Positions 25,107-36,083 of a stretch of 64,000 nt of DNA are shown here, one piece after another. The first letter of the stretch is position 1. Each line of letters opens with the position of its first letter. The DNA is from Roseomonas aerilata DSM 19363 (lineage in GTDB: Bacteria > Pseudomonadota > Alphaproteobacteria > Acetobacterales > Acetobacteraceae). The DNA lies in contig NZ_JONP01000001.1 in NCBI RefSeq assembly GCF_000711725.1, positions 62,001 to 126,000 on the forward strand, given 5' to 3'. The position numbers were made by a program, and so were the translations under genes. The notes under the pieces are model-generated. The model saw only the letters and a program-made list of their open reading frames with translations, did not search any database and was not told the DNA's origin.

Positions 25107-26534
25107 ATGTTCCTCCGCCCCGCCCTCCAGCGTCCCGCCCGCCCGCGCCTCGTCGCCGACGCCCCGACCACCTCCCGCCGAGGCTTCCTCGCGGCCTGTG
25201 CCTGCGCCTGCGCGCTCCCGGCCGTGCTCTCCTCGGGCGCTAACGCCCAGATGCCGCCACCCAGCAGCATTGCCCCGGCGCCCGCCCGGCCGCTCCACGC
25301 GGCACTCGATGAATCCGCCCGCGCCATCGAGGGACGGATGATCGCCTGGCGCCGCGACATCCATCAGAACCCGGAACTCGGCAATCAGGAGGTCCGCACC
25401 TCCGCGATGGTCGCCGCCCATCTCCGCACACTCGGCTACACGGTGCGGGACAAGGTCGCCGTCACCGGCCTCGTGGCCACGCTGAAGGGGGAGGGCGGCC
25501 CCGGCCCCACACTGGCGCTGCGCGCCGACATGGACGCCCTGCCGGTGCCGGAGGAGGTGGACCTCCCCTTCGCCTCCCGTGCCAAAACCATGTGGGGCGG
25601 CCAGGAGGTGGGCGTCATGCACGCCTGCGGCCACGACTGCCACACGGCCATCCTGATGGCGACCGCCGAGGTGATCGCCCGCCACCGCGCCGACCTCCGC
25701 GGCACCGTCGTCCTCATCTTCCAGCCTGCCGAGGAGAACCTGCCGGACGGCGAGATCGGCGGCGCCCGCCGCATGCTGGACGAGGGTGCCTTCAACGACC
25801 CGAAGCCCGATGCCGTCTTCGGCCTCCACGTGGTCAGCGGCCTGACAGCCGGCACGCTCGGCTACCGCCCCGGCCCTGCCGCCGCCAGCGCGGACGAGTT
25901 CACCATTACCGTCCATGGCCGCCAGACGCACGGCGCGCGCCCCTGGGGCGGCGTGGACCCTATCGTCATCGGCGCGCAGATCATCTCGGCGCTGCAGACG
26001 ATCCAGAGCCGGCAGGTGGACAGCGGCGCCTCGCCCTCCGTACTCACGGTCGGCCAGTTCCACGGCGGCAACCGCAGCAACATCATCCCCGACCGCGCGA
26101 TGATGAACGGCACCCTCCGTACCTACGACGAGGAGCGCCGCCAATTCATCATGCGCCGCGTGAAGGAGGTGTCGGAGAGCATCGCCCAGGGCATGGACGG
26201 CCGTGCGGAGGTCTCCTGGCTGCCCAACGGCTACCCGTCCATGGCGAACGATCCCACGCTGACGCAGCGCATGGCGCCGAGCCTCGCTCGGGTGGCGGGG
26301 GAGGGGGCGCTGCGCATGATGCCGCCCGGTCTCGCCGCCGAGGACTTCGCGTATTTCTCCAAGGCCGTGCCCGGCGTCTTCTTCAACGTCGGCGTCACCG
26401 CGCCGGGCCTCGACCCCCGGCAGGTGCCCACCAACCACTCGCCGCGCTTCCGCGTTGACGAGTCCGGCCTGCTGCCCGGGCTGCGCGCCATGCTGCACAT
26501 GGTCGCCGACTACACCGGCAGCGGCGTCGCCTAG
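25107..26534 (+). CDS. Tat-exported M20-family amidohydrolase
   Basis: A 475-residue M20D-type amidohydrolase of the hippurate hydrolase / N-acyl amino acid hydrolase group. A Tat signal peptide is visible (SRRGFLA near 23-29, then an Ala/Cys-rich hydrophobic stretch to about 48), so the enzyme should fold in the cytoplasm and act in the periplasm. Metal-site motifs are MHACGHDCHTA and QPAEEN, with His in LHVVSGL and the late AEDFAYF. A small dimerisation domain lies near 250-360. The substrate is unknown; export is unusual for this family but occurs. Confidence 0.9.
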   Translation: MFLRPALQRPARPRLVADAPTTSRRGFLAACACACALPAVLSSGANAQMPPPSSIAPAPARPLHAALDESARAIEGRMIAWRRDIHQNPELGNQEVRTSAMVAAHLRTLGYTVRDKVAVTGLVATLKGEGGPGPTLALRADMDALPVPEEVDLPFASRAKTMWGGQEVGVMHACGHDCHTAILMATAEVIARHRADLRGTVVLIFQPAEENLPDGEIGGARRMLDEGAFNDPKPDAVFGLHVVSGLTAGTLGYRPGPAAASADEFTITVHGRQTHGARPWGGVDPIVIGAQIISALQTIQSRQVDSGASPSVLTVGQFHGGNRSNIIPDRAMMNGTLRTYDEERRQFIMRRVKEVSESIAQGMDGRAEVSWLPNGYPSMANDPTLTQRMAPSLARVAGEGALRMMPPGLAAEDFAYFSKAVPGVFFNVGVTAPGLDPRQVPTNHSPRFRVDESGLLPGLRAMLHMVADYTGSGVA

Positions 26535-26593
26535 ACCCTTCGGCAAGGCCCGGCTAAACGGCCGCACCGACAGGGGTTCAACCTGCTGAACGA

Positions 26594-26617
26594 GCCTCGG
26601 GCCACGGTGCCCGAGGC
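26594..26617 (+). terminator. Hairpin after the Tat-exported hydrolase
   Basis: A perfect 9-bp stem GCCTCGGGC/GCCCGAGGC with a 6-nt loop lies 60 bp after the stop. It is followed by ACGGTTTGT, only weakly U-rich. It could end the hydrolase transcript before the acyltransferase. Confidence 0.45.
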
Positions 26618-26665
26618 ACGGTTTGTCCGGCGCGGGCCGAGACTGACCTCCCGCACCGAGGACGC

Positions 26666-27886
26666 ATGGACGCTTACTCTATCTGGCCCTTCTTCGCCTG
26701 CATGGGCCTGTTGTTCGCCTTCGCCGCATCGCCGGCTCTTTCCATGGCCGATGCACCGCCCGGACAAGGTTCCAACCGCCTCGCGGCACTGGACGGCCTG
26801 CGGGCCTTCGCCGCGCTCGCCGTCGTGTTCCATCACGGGATCTACTATCGCACCTTCCTGACGGACAGGGAGTGGGGCGGGCCCGATGTGCCGGGCTTCT
26901 ACACGCTGCTCGGCCATGCAGGCGTCGCGATCTTCTTCATGGTCACCGGCTACCTGTTCTGGTCACGCCTGCTCAGGGAGTCCGGAAAGCCGGCTTGGCT
27001 GCCGCTCTACCTCGGCCGCATCTTCCGGATCGTTCCACTGTATCTGCTGGCCGTAAGCGTGATGCTGGGCATTGTCCTCTTCGAGACGGGCGGCGGGCTC
27101 AACGTGCCGCTCGCGGTCCTCGTGAAGCAGGTCGCGCGCTGGTTCGCCTTCGATTTCCTGGGATCGCCGGATGTGAACGGCTATCCCAACACCTCGCTCC
27201 TGCTCGCCGGCGTGGTCTGGACCCTGCGCTACGAGTGGATCTTCTACCTTCTCCTCCCGCTGGCCGCCCTGGCCGCGCGAGACCGGCGCATGCACCTGCC
27301 CGCCATCTCCCTCGCCCTCGGGGTCTGCCTGGCATGGCTGGTGCTGAACCCCACGCACTGGCGGAAGATCGAGGTCGTCTGCCCCACCCTGTTCCTCGTG
27401 GGCATGGCCTGCGCGTCGCTCCACAGGCTCGACCTGAGGCCGCGACTTCCGGACCGGCTCGCCTCCTGCGCGGTGCTGCTTCTTCTTGCCATGACCTTCG
27501 CGGGCTTCTCCTCCGCCTACGACGTGGGCCCGATCATCCTGCTCGGCTTCGCCTTCTACCTGATCGCCTCCGGATGCACGGTCTTCGGCCTTCTCACCTC
27601 CAGGCCGGCCCGCCGCCTCGGCGACATCAGTTACAGCATCTACCTTCTCCAGGGTCTCGTCCTGGCGGCGGTGCTCCGGCCCGTGCCCATGCGGGCCATC
27701 GCGCTTGATTCCCCGCTCGGCTACTGGTCGCTGCTGCTGCTCTGCGCGCTCCTGCTGATCGCCGTCTCGACGGTGACCTACGCGCTGGTCGAGCGGCCCG
27801 GCATCGCCCTCGGCCGCCGCGTCGTCGCATCGCTGCCGAAACCCGCGGACGGGGAAGGCCGCGCGGCGCCCGCCGCGCGGTCCTGA
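26666..27886 (+). CDS. Acyltransferase_3 (OafA/OpgC-like) membrane protein
   Basis: A polytopic O-acyltransferase of 406 residues with about 10 hydrophobic segments. The family motif LDGLRAFAALAVVFHH (about 42-57) includes the Arg and the His used in acyl transfer, and DISYSIYLLQG near residue 322 is typical of the C-terminal part. Members acetylate or succinylate surface polysaccharides, glucans or other envelope molecules. No glycosyltransferase cluster surrounds it, so the acceptor is unknown. It is convergent with mrp, with 23 bp between stops. Confidence 0.88.
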   Translation: MDAYSIWPFFACMGLLFAFAASPALSMADAPPGQGSNRLAALDGLRAFAALAVVFHHGIYYRTFLTDREWGGPDVPGFYTLLGHAGVAIFFMVTGYLFWSRLLRESGKPAWLPLYLGRIFRIVPLYLLAVSVMLGIVLFETGGGLNVPLAVLVKQVARWFAFDFLGSPDVNGYPNTSLLLAGVVWTLRYEWIFYLLLPLAALAARDRRMHLPAISLALGVCLAWLVLNPTHWRKIEVVCPTLFLVGMACASLHRLDLRPRLPDRLASCAVLLLLAMTFAGFSSAYDVGPIILLGFAFYLIASGCTVFGLLTSRPARRLGDISYSIYLLQGLVLAAVLRPVPMRAIALDSPLGYWSLLLLCALLLIAVSTVTYALVERPGIALGRRVVASLPKPADGEGRAAPAARS

Positions 27887-27909
27887 ACAGTCGAGGCCGC
27901 CCTGGCCTC
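27859..27909. terminator. Two hairpins at the acyltransferase/mrp convergent junction
   Basis: A 10-bp-arm inverted repeat (27859-27880) lies in the last codons of the acyltransferase. A 6-bp stem GAGGCC/GGCCTC with a 5-nt loop (27893-27909) fills the gap between the two converging genes. The second could terminate from both sides; neither has a clear U-run. Confidence 0.4.
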
Positions 27910-29025
27910 CTAGTCCACCACGATCCTCGGCCCCGCCGTCCCCACGGGCGCGGAGGCCTTCTCCCAGACGCGGTCGGCGATCGCGCGATAGGCCGCGGCC
28001 TCGTGCGTGTCGGGCGCCGCCAGCACCACGGGCCTCCCGGCATCCGAAAGCTCCCGCACCGCGAGCGTCAGCGGCAGCTCGCCGAGGAACTCCACGCCGA
28101 GACGCACCGCCTCCGCGCGCGCCCCGCCATGGCCAAAGATCTCGCTCCGGTGGTTGCAATTGGGGCAGCAGAAATAGCTCATGTTCTCGACCAACCCGAG
28201 AACGGGCACGTTCACCTTCTCGAACATGCGGATGCCCCGCCGCGCATCGAGCAGCGCGACATCCTGCGGTGTGGAGACGATCACCGCGCCCCGCAGCGCC
28301 ACTCGCTGCGACATGGTGAGCTGCGTGTCGCCCGTGCCCGGCGGCATGTCCACCACCATCACGTCCAGCGCGCCCCATTCCACCTGGGACATCATCTGCT
28401 CCAGCGCGCCCATGACCATCGGCCCGCGCCAGACCATCGGCGTCTCCTGGTCCACCAGGAAGCCGATCGACATCGCCTTCAGCCCCCAGCGCTCGATCGG
28501 GACGATCCGCCCCTCCGCCGTCCGCGGCTTTTCGGTCGTGCCGAGCATCTGCGGCAGGGAGGGGCCGTAGATGTCGGCATCCAGCAGCCCGACGCGCAGC
28601 CCCTTCTGAGCGAGCGCGACCGCCAGGTTCACCGCCGTCGTGGACTTGCCCACGCCACCCTTGCCGGAGGCGACGGCGATCACCGCCCCCACCTCCTGCA
28701 GCAGCATCGCCGCCCCGGGGCGCCCGCCATGCGCCTGCGGGGGGGCCTGGGCCGGGGCAGGGGAGGGGGGCGCCTCCCGATGCGCCGTCAGCACCGCACT
28801 GGCCGAGAGAACGCCGGGCACCGCCCGCAGCGCGGCCTCCACCGCGGCGCGCAGCGGCTCCATCGCCCGCGCCCGCTCGCGCGGCACGGCGATCTCCACC
28901 TGCACCATGCCGTCCCGCACCGCGACACCGCCGATCATGCCGGCCGAGACGATGTCGCGCCCCGTCCCCGGATCCCGCACCCGCCCCAGCGCTGCCCGAA
29001 CCGCCGCCTCCAGACCGCTCACCAT
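27910..29025 (-). CDS. Mrp/ApbC-type iron-sulfur cluster carrier ATPase
   Basis: P-loop ATPase that carries and transfers [4Fe-4S] clusters, cytoplasmic. The 371 residues comprise an N-terminal MIP18/DUF59-like domain (about 1-85), a Pro/Ala linker, and the ATPase domain. That domain carries the deviant Walker A GKGGVGKSTT (121-130), DADIYGPS and VDMPPGTGDTQL. The bridging-cluster motif CPNC sits near 289-292 (YFCCPNCNH). ATG at 29025 is chosen over an upstream open frame of 36 non-conserved residues. It is divergent from hflK. A client could include the Fe-S fumarase, though that is only inference. Confidence 0.93.
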   Translation of the reverse strand: MVSGLEAAVRAALGRVRDPGTGRDIVSAGMIGGVAVRDGMVQVEIAVPRERARAMEPLRAAVEAALRAVPGVLSASAVLTAHREAPPSPAPAQAPPQAHGGRPGAAMLLQEVGAVIAVASGKGGVGKSTTAVNLAVALAQKGLRVGLLDADIYGPSLPQMLGTTEKPRTAEGRIVPIERWGLKAMSIGFLVDQETPMVWRGPMVMGALEQMMSQVEWGALDVMVVDMPPGTGDTQLTMSQRVALRGAVIVSTPQDVALLDARRGIRMFEKVNVPVLGLVENMSYFCCPNCNHRSEIFGHGGARAEAVRLGVEFLGELPLTLAVRELSDAGRPVVLAAPDTHEAAAYRAIADRVWEKASAPVGTAGPRIVVD

Positions 29026-29113
29026 CGCTTGAAAACCCCCCATACCCGGCCAACATGGCGATGTGCCTGGAACAGCACCGAAAAAGGGGTGCCGGGCCGA
29101 GAATGCCATATGG

Positions 29114-29147
29114 GCGGCCCCGACTCCGCGCAAGCGGGCGGGGCCGC
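29114..29147. promoter_or_regulatory. Strong inverted repeat in the hflK leader
   Basis: Arms GCGGCCCCG (29114-29122) and CGGGGCCGC (29139-29147) enclose a second small stem, CCGC-GCAA-GCGG. The structure ends 30 bp before the hflK start. It could be an mRNA leader structure, a terminator of upstream transcription, or a binding site. No T-run follows. Confidence 0.35.
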
Positions 29148-29177
29148 GCCTTTGACGAGAGGGAGTGCGACCGGCCC

Positions 29178-30407
29178 ATGCCGTGGAACAACAGCGGCGG
29201 ACCGAACCCGTGGGGATCTCCCGGCGGCGGTAACCGTCCGCAAGGCCCCTGGGGCGTCCCGCCTCCCGGTGGAGGCGGCGGCAGCGGCCGAGGTCCGGAC
29301 CTCGACGATGCCATTCGCCAGGCGCAGGACGCGGTGCGCCGCTGGCTTCCCCGCGGGAGCGGCACCGGCATCGGGCGCGGCGGCGGCAGGGGCCTCGCGG
29401 TGCTCGCCGTCCTGGCCATCGGCGCCTGGGCGGCCTCGGGCTTCTACCGGGTGCAGCCGGACGAGCAGGGCGTGGTCATGCGCTTCGGCGCCTTCAATCG
29501 CACGACGCCGCCGGGCCTGAACTACCGCATCCCCTGGCCGGTGGAGAGCGTGACGACGCCGCGCGTCACCCGCATCAACCGCGTCGATGTCGGCTTCCGC
29601 AGCGCGGTCGATTCCGGCGCCATCGCCCAGCGCCCCACGCCCTCCCGCGACGTGCTCGAGGAGAGCATGATGCTGACCGGCGACGAGAACATCATCGACA
29701 TCGACTTCGCCGTCTTCTGGCGCATCCGCGACGCCGGCGAGTACCTCTTCAACACGCGCAACCCCGACGTGACCGTGAAGTCCGCGGCCGAGAGCATGAT
29801 GCGCGAGGTGATCGGCCGTACCCCGATCCAGCCCGCGCTGACCGAGGCCCGCGCGCAGATCGAAAGCCAGGTGCGCCAGGGCACCCAGGCGATCCTCGAC
29901 CAGTACCGCGCCGGCGTGGAGATCACGCAGGTGCAGCTTCAGAAGGTCGATCCCCCTGGCGCCGTCATCGAGGCTTTCCGCGACGTCCAGCGCGCGAACG
30001 CCGACCGTGAGCGCGCGCGCAACGAGGCCGAATCCTACCGCAACGACATCATCCCCCGCGCCCGCGGTGAGGCCGCGCGGATGATCCAGGAGGCCCAGGG
30101 CCAGAAGGATAGCCAGATCGCCCGCGCCCGCGGCGAGGCGGCGCGCTTCATCTCCGTGCTCTCCTCCTACCAGGTCGCCCGCGAGGTCACGATGCGCCGC
30201 ATCTACCTCGAGACGATGGAGGACATCCTCCGCCGCAACCCGAAGATCATCGTGGACAACCGGCTGCAGGGACTCGTGCCCCTGCTGAACCTCGACAACG
30301 GCCGCCCGGCCCAGCCTGCCGCCCGGCCCACGCCGCCCGCCGTCGCCGGCAGCGTGCCCAGCATGGCCCCGCCGCCGCGCGCGCCCCAGCCGGGAGCCAG
30401 CCGATGA
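29178..30407 (+). CDS. hflK: HflK, FtsH protease modulator subunit
   Basis: SPFH/prohibitin-family inner-membrane protein that forms large HflK-HflC assemblies around the FtsH protease. The 409 residues start with a Gly/Pro/Asn-rich cytoplasmic segment (MPWNNSGGPNPWG), then one membrane segment at about 75-95. A periplasmic SPFH domain follows (VQPDEQGVVMRFGAF) with a long charged helix (about 280-350). The tail is a Pro/Ala-rich C-terminus. ATG at 29178 matches the typical HflK beginning. It overlaps hflC by 4 bp (ATGA). Confidence 0.95.
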   Translation: MPWNNSGGPNPWGSPGGGNRPQGPWGVPPPGGGGGSGRGPDLDDAIRQAQDAVRRWLPRGSGTGIGRGGGRGLAVLAVLAIGAWAASGFYRVQPDEQGVVMRFGAFNRTTPPGLNYRIPWPVESVTTPRVTRINRVDVGFRSAVDSGAIAQRPTPSRDVLEESMMLTGDENIIDIDFAVFWRIRDAGEYLFNTRNPDVTVKSAAESMMREVIGRTPIQPALTEARAQIESQVRQGTQAILDQYRAGVEITQVQLQKVDPPGAVIEAFRDVQRANADRERARNEAESYRNDIIPRARGEAARMIQEAQGQKDSQIARARGEAARFISVLSSYQVAREVTMRRIYLETMEDILRRNPKIIVDNRLQGLVPLLNLDNGRPAQPAARPTPPAVAGSVPSMAPPPRAPQPGASR

Positions 30408-31309
30408 ACCGCCTGACCATCGCCGCGATCGCGGCGGCCGTCATCCTCGTCACCGCCGTCTCCTCGCTGTTCACGGTGCAGCAGACGCAGCAGGTGCTGA
30501 TCACGCAGTTCGGCCAGCCCGTGCGCGTGATCCAAACGCCCGGCCTGCACATGAAGGTGCCCTTCATCCAGAGCGTGATCGCCCTCGACCGACGCCTGCT
30601 CGACTTTGAGGGACCGGGCGAGGAGCTGATCCTCGGCGACCAGCGCCGCCTGATCGTCGACAGCTTCACCCGCTACCGCATCGTCGACCCGCTGCTCTTC
30701 TTCCAGACCGCGGGCGTGGCCGAGAGCGGCATCCGCGGGCGCCTGGCCTCCATCGTCTCCTCGGCGCTGCGCCGCGTGCTCGGCAACGAGTCGCTGCTCT
30801 CCGTCCTCTCCGCCGAGCGGCTGCGCGTGATGAACGAGATCCGCGACCAGGTGAACGTGGAGGCCAAGCGCTTCGGGATCGAGGTGGCCGATGTCCGCAT
30901 CCGCCGCGCCGACCTGCCGGAGGAGAACACCCAGGCCGTGCTCTCGCGCATGCAGTCCGAGCGCGAGCGTGTGGCGCGCGAGGCCCGCGCGGAGGGCGCC
31001 GAGCAGGCCACCCGCATCCGCGCGACCGCCGACCGCGATCGCACGGTGCTGCTGGCCGAGGGCGGCGCCAGCGCCGACATCCTCCGCGGCCAGGGCGAGC
31101 AGGAGGCGATCCGCATCTCCGCCGACGCCTTCCAGCGCGATCCGGAGTTCTTCGCCTTCTGGCGCGCCATGCAGGCCTATCGCGAGGCCTTCTCGGAAGG
31201 TGGCGAGTCCCGCATCCTCCTCGCGCCCGAGGGCGAGTTCTTCCGCTTCTTCCGCGACCTGCCCGAGACGGGTGCCGCGCCCGCGGCGGCACCGGCCGCG
31301 ACGCCCTGA
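30404..31309 (+). CDS. hflC: HflC, FtsH protease modulator subunit
   Basis: Partner of HflK in the membrane complex that regulates FtsH. The 301 residues contain an N-terminal membrane segment (about 4-24) and an SPFH domain with VQQTQQVLITQFGQPVRVI. The conserved ADVRIRRADLPEENTQAV and a C-terminal helix with RDLPE also fit. The ATGA overlap with hflK gives tight coupling. A stable hairpin at 31319-31342 follows the stop. Confidence 0.96.
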   Translation: MNRLTIAAIAAAVILVTAVSSLFTVQQTQQVLITQFGQPVRVIQTPGLHMKVPFIQSVIALDRRLLDFEGPGEELILGDQRRLIVDSFTRYRIVDPLLFFQTAGVAESGIRGRLASIVSSALRRVLGNESLLSVLSAERLRVMNEIRDQVNVEAKRFGIEVADVRIRRADLPEENTQAVLSRMQSERERVAREARAEGAEQATRIRATADRDRTVLLAEGGASADILRGQGEQEAIRISADAFQRDPEFFAFWRAMQAYREAFSEGGESRILLAPEGEFFRFFRDLPETGAAPAAAPAATP

Positions 31310-31318
31310 ACCCGGACA

Positions 31319-31342
31319 GGCCCGCGCCCCAGGGCGCGGGCC
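31319..31342 (+). terminator. GC hairpin after hflC
   Basis: An almost perfect 10-bp stem GGCCCGCGCC/GGCGCGGGCC with a 4-nt loop begins 10 bp after the hflC stop. No U-tract follows, so it may attenuate rather than fully stop transcription into degP. Confidence 0.45.
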
Positions 31343-31477
31343 ATTCCCATGTTGAAAAGAGTTACTCCCACCGAGGCGTGATCGCGCCCATCCTCCTTTG
31401 GGGGTGAGAGGCCCTTTCCGGGCCGGGCGTTCGGGCCAAATCTCGCGGGAGTGACGACCTAACCCCCCGAAGGGAAC

Positions 31478-33028
<1,551 letters not shown>

Positions 33029-33039
33029 GCCGCCGCGAG

Positions 33040-33073
33040 AAGGGGCCGGGGGAGCGATCCCCCGGCCCTTTTT
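33040..33073 (+). terminator. Intrinsic terminator after degP
   Basis: A 10-bp perfect stem (arms 33043-33052 and 33059-33068, loop AGCGAT) with flanking A/T pairing is followed by TTTTT. It lies 12 bp after the degP stop. It is the clearest Rho-independent terminator in the window. Confidence 0.9.
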
Positions 33074-33209
33074 GATTCCTGCCTCGATGACTGCCCTTCC
33101 ACAGGCCGTTGCGGAGCCTTCCACAAATCCGTCGCCGTCCTGTAAGATCATTGAAACAAAGGGCCGCTAGCTCCCGGCGGCACCCAAGGTCCAAGGAGGT
33201 CTCGTGCCC

Positions 33210-34565
33210 ATGCGGCGACGCTCACTCGCGGTCAGCGCCCTCGCGCTCTCCGCCCTCGCCTCCAGCTGGATGCCCGCCCAGGCCCAGGCGCCGGCTGGCC
33301 AGCCTATCGAGATCCAGTTCTGGCACGGCCTCTCCCCGCCTGCCGGCCCGCAGCTTGAGGCGATCGCGGCCGATTTCAATGCCAGCCAGAACCGCTACAA
33401 GGTCGTCCCCTCCTTCCGCGGCAGCTATCCCGAGACGGTGGTGGCCGCCATCGCCGCCTTCCGCGCCGGCACCGCGCCCCATGTGGTGCAGATGTTCGAG
33501 GTCGGCACGGGCACGATGATGACCGCCGGTCGCGCCGTGAAGCCGCTTCACGAGATGCTGGCGGAAACCGGCGTCGCCATCGACACGCGCGACTTCATCG
33601 GCCCCGTCGCCGGCTACTACAGCACCGCCGACGGCCGCATGATGGCGCTGCCCTTCAACAGCAGCACCGCCATCGCCTGGTACAACAAGGACATGTTCCA
33701 GCGCGCCGGGCTGGACGTGAACACCTTCCCCCAGACCTGGGAGGGCGTGGAGCAGGCCGCGGTGAAGCTGAAGGCCGCAGGCATCGCCTGCCCCATGACC
33801 ACCTCCTGGCCGAGCTGGGTGATGGTCGAGGAACTGCTGGCCATACACGACGTGCCCCTCGCCAGCCGCTCCAACGGCTTCGAGGGGCTGAACACCGAGC
33901 TGAACCTGACCAACCCGCTGATGGTCAAGCATCTCGAAAACCTCGTTCGCTGGCAGAGGGACGGCCTGTTCCGCTACGGCGGGCGCGATTCGACCGCCGA
34001 CCCACTCTTCCCGGCCGGTGAATGCGCGATCACCTTCGGCTCCTCGGGCCTTCGCGGGCGGATCGAGCGTGAGGCGCGCTTCGGGTGGGGCGCGGCCATG
34101 CTGCCGTATTACGAGGGCACGACACCCCGGAACTCCATCATCGGCGGCGCCGCCCTCTGGTCGATGAACCGCGGCCCGACGACCACCCGCAGCACCGAGG
34201 AATGGCGCGGCGTGGCGGAGTTCTTCCGCTACGCGACCAGCCCTGCCGTGATGGCCAAGTGGCACCAGGACACCGGCTACGTCCCCGTGACCCGCGCCGC
34301 CTATGAGCTGAGCCGCAGCCAGAACTACTACGCCCGCAACCCCGGTGCCGACGTGCCGATCGAGCAGATGCTGCGCGGCGGTGAGCCCACGGCGAACAGC
34401 CGCGGCATCCGCCTCGGCGGCTTCATCGAGATTCGCAACATCATCCAGGAGGAGATGGAGCGGGCCTTCCAGGGCGGGCAGACCGCGCAGCAGTCGCTGA
34501 CCAACATGAACACCCGCGGCAACGGGGTGCTCCGCAACTTCGAGCGTACCAACCGCAACAACTGA
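33210..34565 (+). CDS. UgpB-like ABC transporter solute-binding protein
   Basis: A 451-residue periplasmic binding protein of the extracellular solute-binding family 1, most like UgpB (glycerol-3-phosphate or glycerophosphodiester). A signal peptide covers about 1-27 (ends MPAQAQA). Recognisable are IEIQFWHGLSPPAGPQLEAI, the GTAPHVVQMFEVGTG segment and ALPFNSSTAIAWYNKDMF. A GTG two codons upstream (33204) is an alternative start; AAGGAGG at 33193-33199 serves either. No permease or ATPase gene is adjacent, so it is an orphan. A strong terminator isolates it from degP. Confidence 0.87.
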   Translation: MRRRSLAVSALALSALASSWMPAQAQAPAGQPIEIQFWHGLSPPAGPQLEAIAADFNASQNRYKVVPSFRGSYPETVVAAIAAFRAGTAPHVVQMFEVGTGTMMTAGRAVKPLHEMLAETGVAIDTRDFIGPVAGYYSTADGRMMALPFNSSTAIAWYNKDMFQRAGLDVNTFPQTWEGVEQAAVKLKAAGIACPMTTSWPSWVMVEELLAIHDVPLASRSNGFEGLNTELNLTNPLMVKHLENLVRWQRDGLFRYGGRDSTADPLFPAGECAITFGSSGLRGRIEREARFGWGAAMLPYYEGTTPRNSIIGGAALWSMNRGPTTTRSTEEWRGVAEFFRYATSPAVMAKWHQDTGYVPVTRAAYELSRSQNYYARNPGADVPIEQMLRGGEPTANSRGIRLGGFIEIRNIIQEEMERAFQGGQTAQQSLTNMNTRGNGVLRNFERTNRNN

Positions 34566-34598
34566 ACGAGCGTGGGCGGGGAGCGATCCCCGCCCGCC

Positions 34599-36083
34599 TC
34601 ACCCGAAGCGTCCCTCCCGCGCGGCCCGGTCCAGCGTCGCCGCCGCGCCCACCTCGTAGAGCGAGGCCAGCCACCGCCGCAGCGCCTCCGCGAAGCGCGC
34701 CTGCCCCGCGAGTTCGCCGAAGAGCGATCCGATGGAAAGCAGCGGCATCGGATCCGCCCCGCCCTCCTCCGCCTTCTCCCTCAGCAGCGCCGCCAGCGGG
34801 TGCCGGATCTCGATCGCGTCGCCCACGTCGTCCCGCCCGCGCAGGCGCCGCATCCAGGCGGCCAGCGCCAGGGCCAGCAACTCCACCTCGCCCCCGATCG
34901 CCAGGCTCGCCTCGATCGGCATTACCAGCAGGTTGATCGGCGCGTCCGTGTTGATGCGCTCCACCGTGTCCTCGATCGCGGGATTGGCGAAGCGCGCGAT
35001 CAACGTGCGCTTGTAGGCCGGAAGATCCACGCCCTGCACGGGCGCCAGCGTCGGCCCGGTCTCGCGGTCCATCAGCGCGGCCATGTAGGCGCGCATCCGC
35101 GGATCGGCCATCACCTGGTGGACGAAGCGATGTCCCCTCAGCCGCCCCAGCGCCGCGATGGCCAGGTGGCTCCCGTTCAGCAGCCGCAGCTTCATCACCT
35201 CATAGGGCGCGACATCCGGCACGAACTGCGCGCCCACGGCCTCCCACTCCGGCCGCCCGGCGGCGAAGCGGTCCTCGATCACCCACTGCGTGAAGCTCTC
35301 CGCAAAAACCGGCCAGCGGTCGCGCAGGCCGTAGGTGGCCTCGAGATGCGCAATCCCGTCCGGCCGCGTCACCGGCGTGATCCGGTCCACCATCGTGTCG
35401 GGGAAGGCACCGTTCGCCTCGATCCAGTCCGCCAGCCGCACGTCCCGCATCCGCGCGAGCGAGAGCACGGCGCCGCGCAGCACGTCGCCGTTGTTCTGGA
35501 TGTTGTCGCAGGTCATGGCCGTGAAGGCGCCCCGCCCCGCCGCCATACGCCGCCTATAGGCCTCCACGATCACGCCGATGGCGCTTCCAGGCCGCAGCGG
35601 AGCGGCCAGATCCGCGCGGATCATCGGATGCTCCGGGTCGAGCTCCCGCGTCGCCGGGTTCAGGCAGTAGCCGTTCTCGCTCACTGTCAGGCTGACGATG
35701 CGGATCGCCGGATCGTCGATCCGCGCCAGCAGCCCTTCCGTGCCTTCGCCCGCGAAAACCACGTCGGCGAGCGAGCCGATGACGGAGACGCTTTCCTCCA
35801 CCCCGTCGCGCTCCACCAGCGTGTAGAGCCCGTCCTGGGGCGCCAGGCTTTCCCGCACGCGCCGATCGCCCGGCATCAGCCCCGCGCCGACAATCCCCCA
35901 ACCCATCGCGCCGGGATCGCGCTCCATCAGCGCGTGGGTGTAGCGGGCCATGTGTGCGCGGTGGAAGGCGCCGAGCCCGAGATGAACGATCCCCGCCCGC
36001 ACCCCCGCCGGGTCGTAGCCGGGGCGCTGCACGGGCGCGGCGATCCGCGGGAGGTTCGCGCGATTCAGTTCAATGGCCGTCAT
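34599..36083 (-). CDS. Mannitol dehydrogenase-family oxidoreductase (UxuB-like)
   Basis: A polyol-specific long-chain dehydrogenase, 494 residues. The NAD-binding motif GIVHLGLGAFHRAHMARY lies at about 31-48, and the C-terminal catalytic part has VMKLRLLNGSHLAIAALG, in which the Lys is a likely catalytic residue. Members reduce fructose to mannitol or fructuronate to mannonate. The adjacent IlvD/Edd-type dehydratase, 110 bp upstream on the same strand, makes a sugar-acid role more likely. It is convergent with the UgpB-like gene. Confidence 0.88.
   Translation of the reverse strand: MTAIELNRANLPRIAAPVQRPGYDPAGVRAGIVHLGLGAFHRAHMARYTHALMERDPGAMGWGIVGAGLMPGDRRVRESLAPQDGLYTLVERDGVEESVSVIGSLADVVFAGEGTEGLLARIDDPAIRIVSLTVSENGYCLNPATRELDPEHPMIRADLAAPLRPGSAIGVIVEAYRRRMAAGRGAFTAMTCDNIQNNGDVLRGAVLSLARMRDVRLADWIEANGAFPDTMVDRITPVTRPDGIAHLEATYGLRDRWPVFAESFTQWVIEDRFAAGRPEWEAVGAQFVPDVAPYEVMKLRLLNGSHLAIAALGRLRGHRFVHQVMADPRMRAYMAALMDRETGPTLAPVQGVDLPAYKRTLIARFANPAIEDTVERINTDAPINLLVMPIEASLAIGGEVELLALALAAWMRRLRGRDDVGDAIEIRHPLAALLREKAEEGGADPMPLLSIGSLFGELAGQARFAEALRRWLASLYEVGAAATLDRAAREGRFG

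Noticed and set aside
29026-29060. CTTGAAAA followed by CCCCAT upstream of hflK considered as a heat-shock promoter
   Set aside because: The two elements are only a few bases apart, far short of the spacing needed for a sigma-32 promoter.
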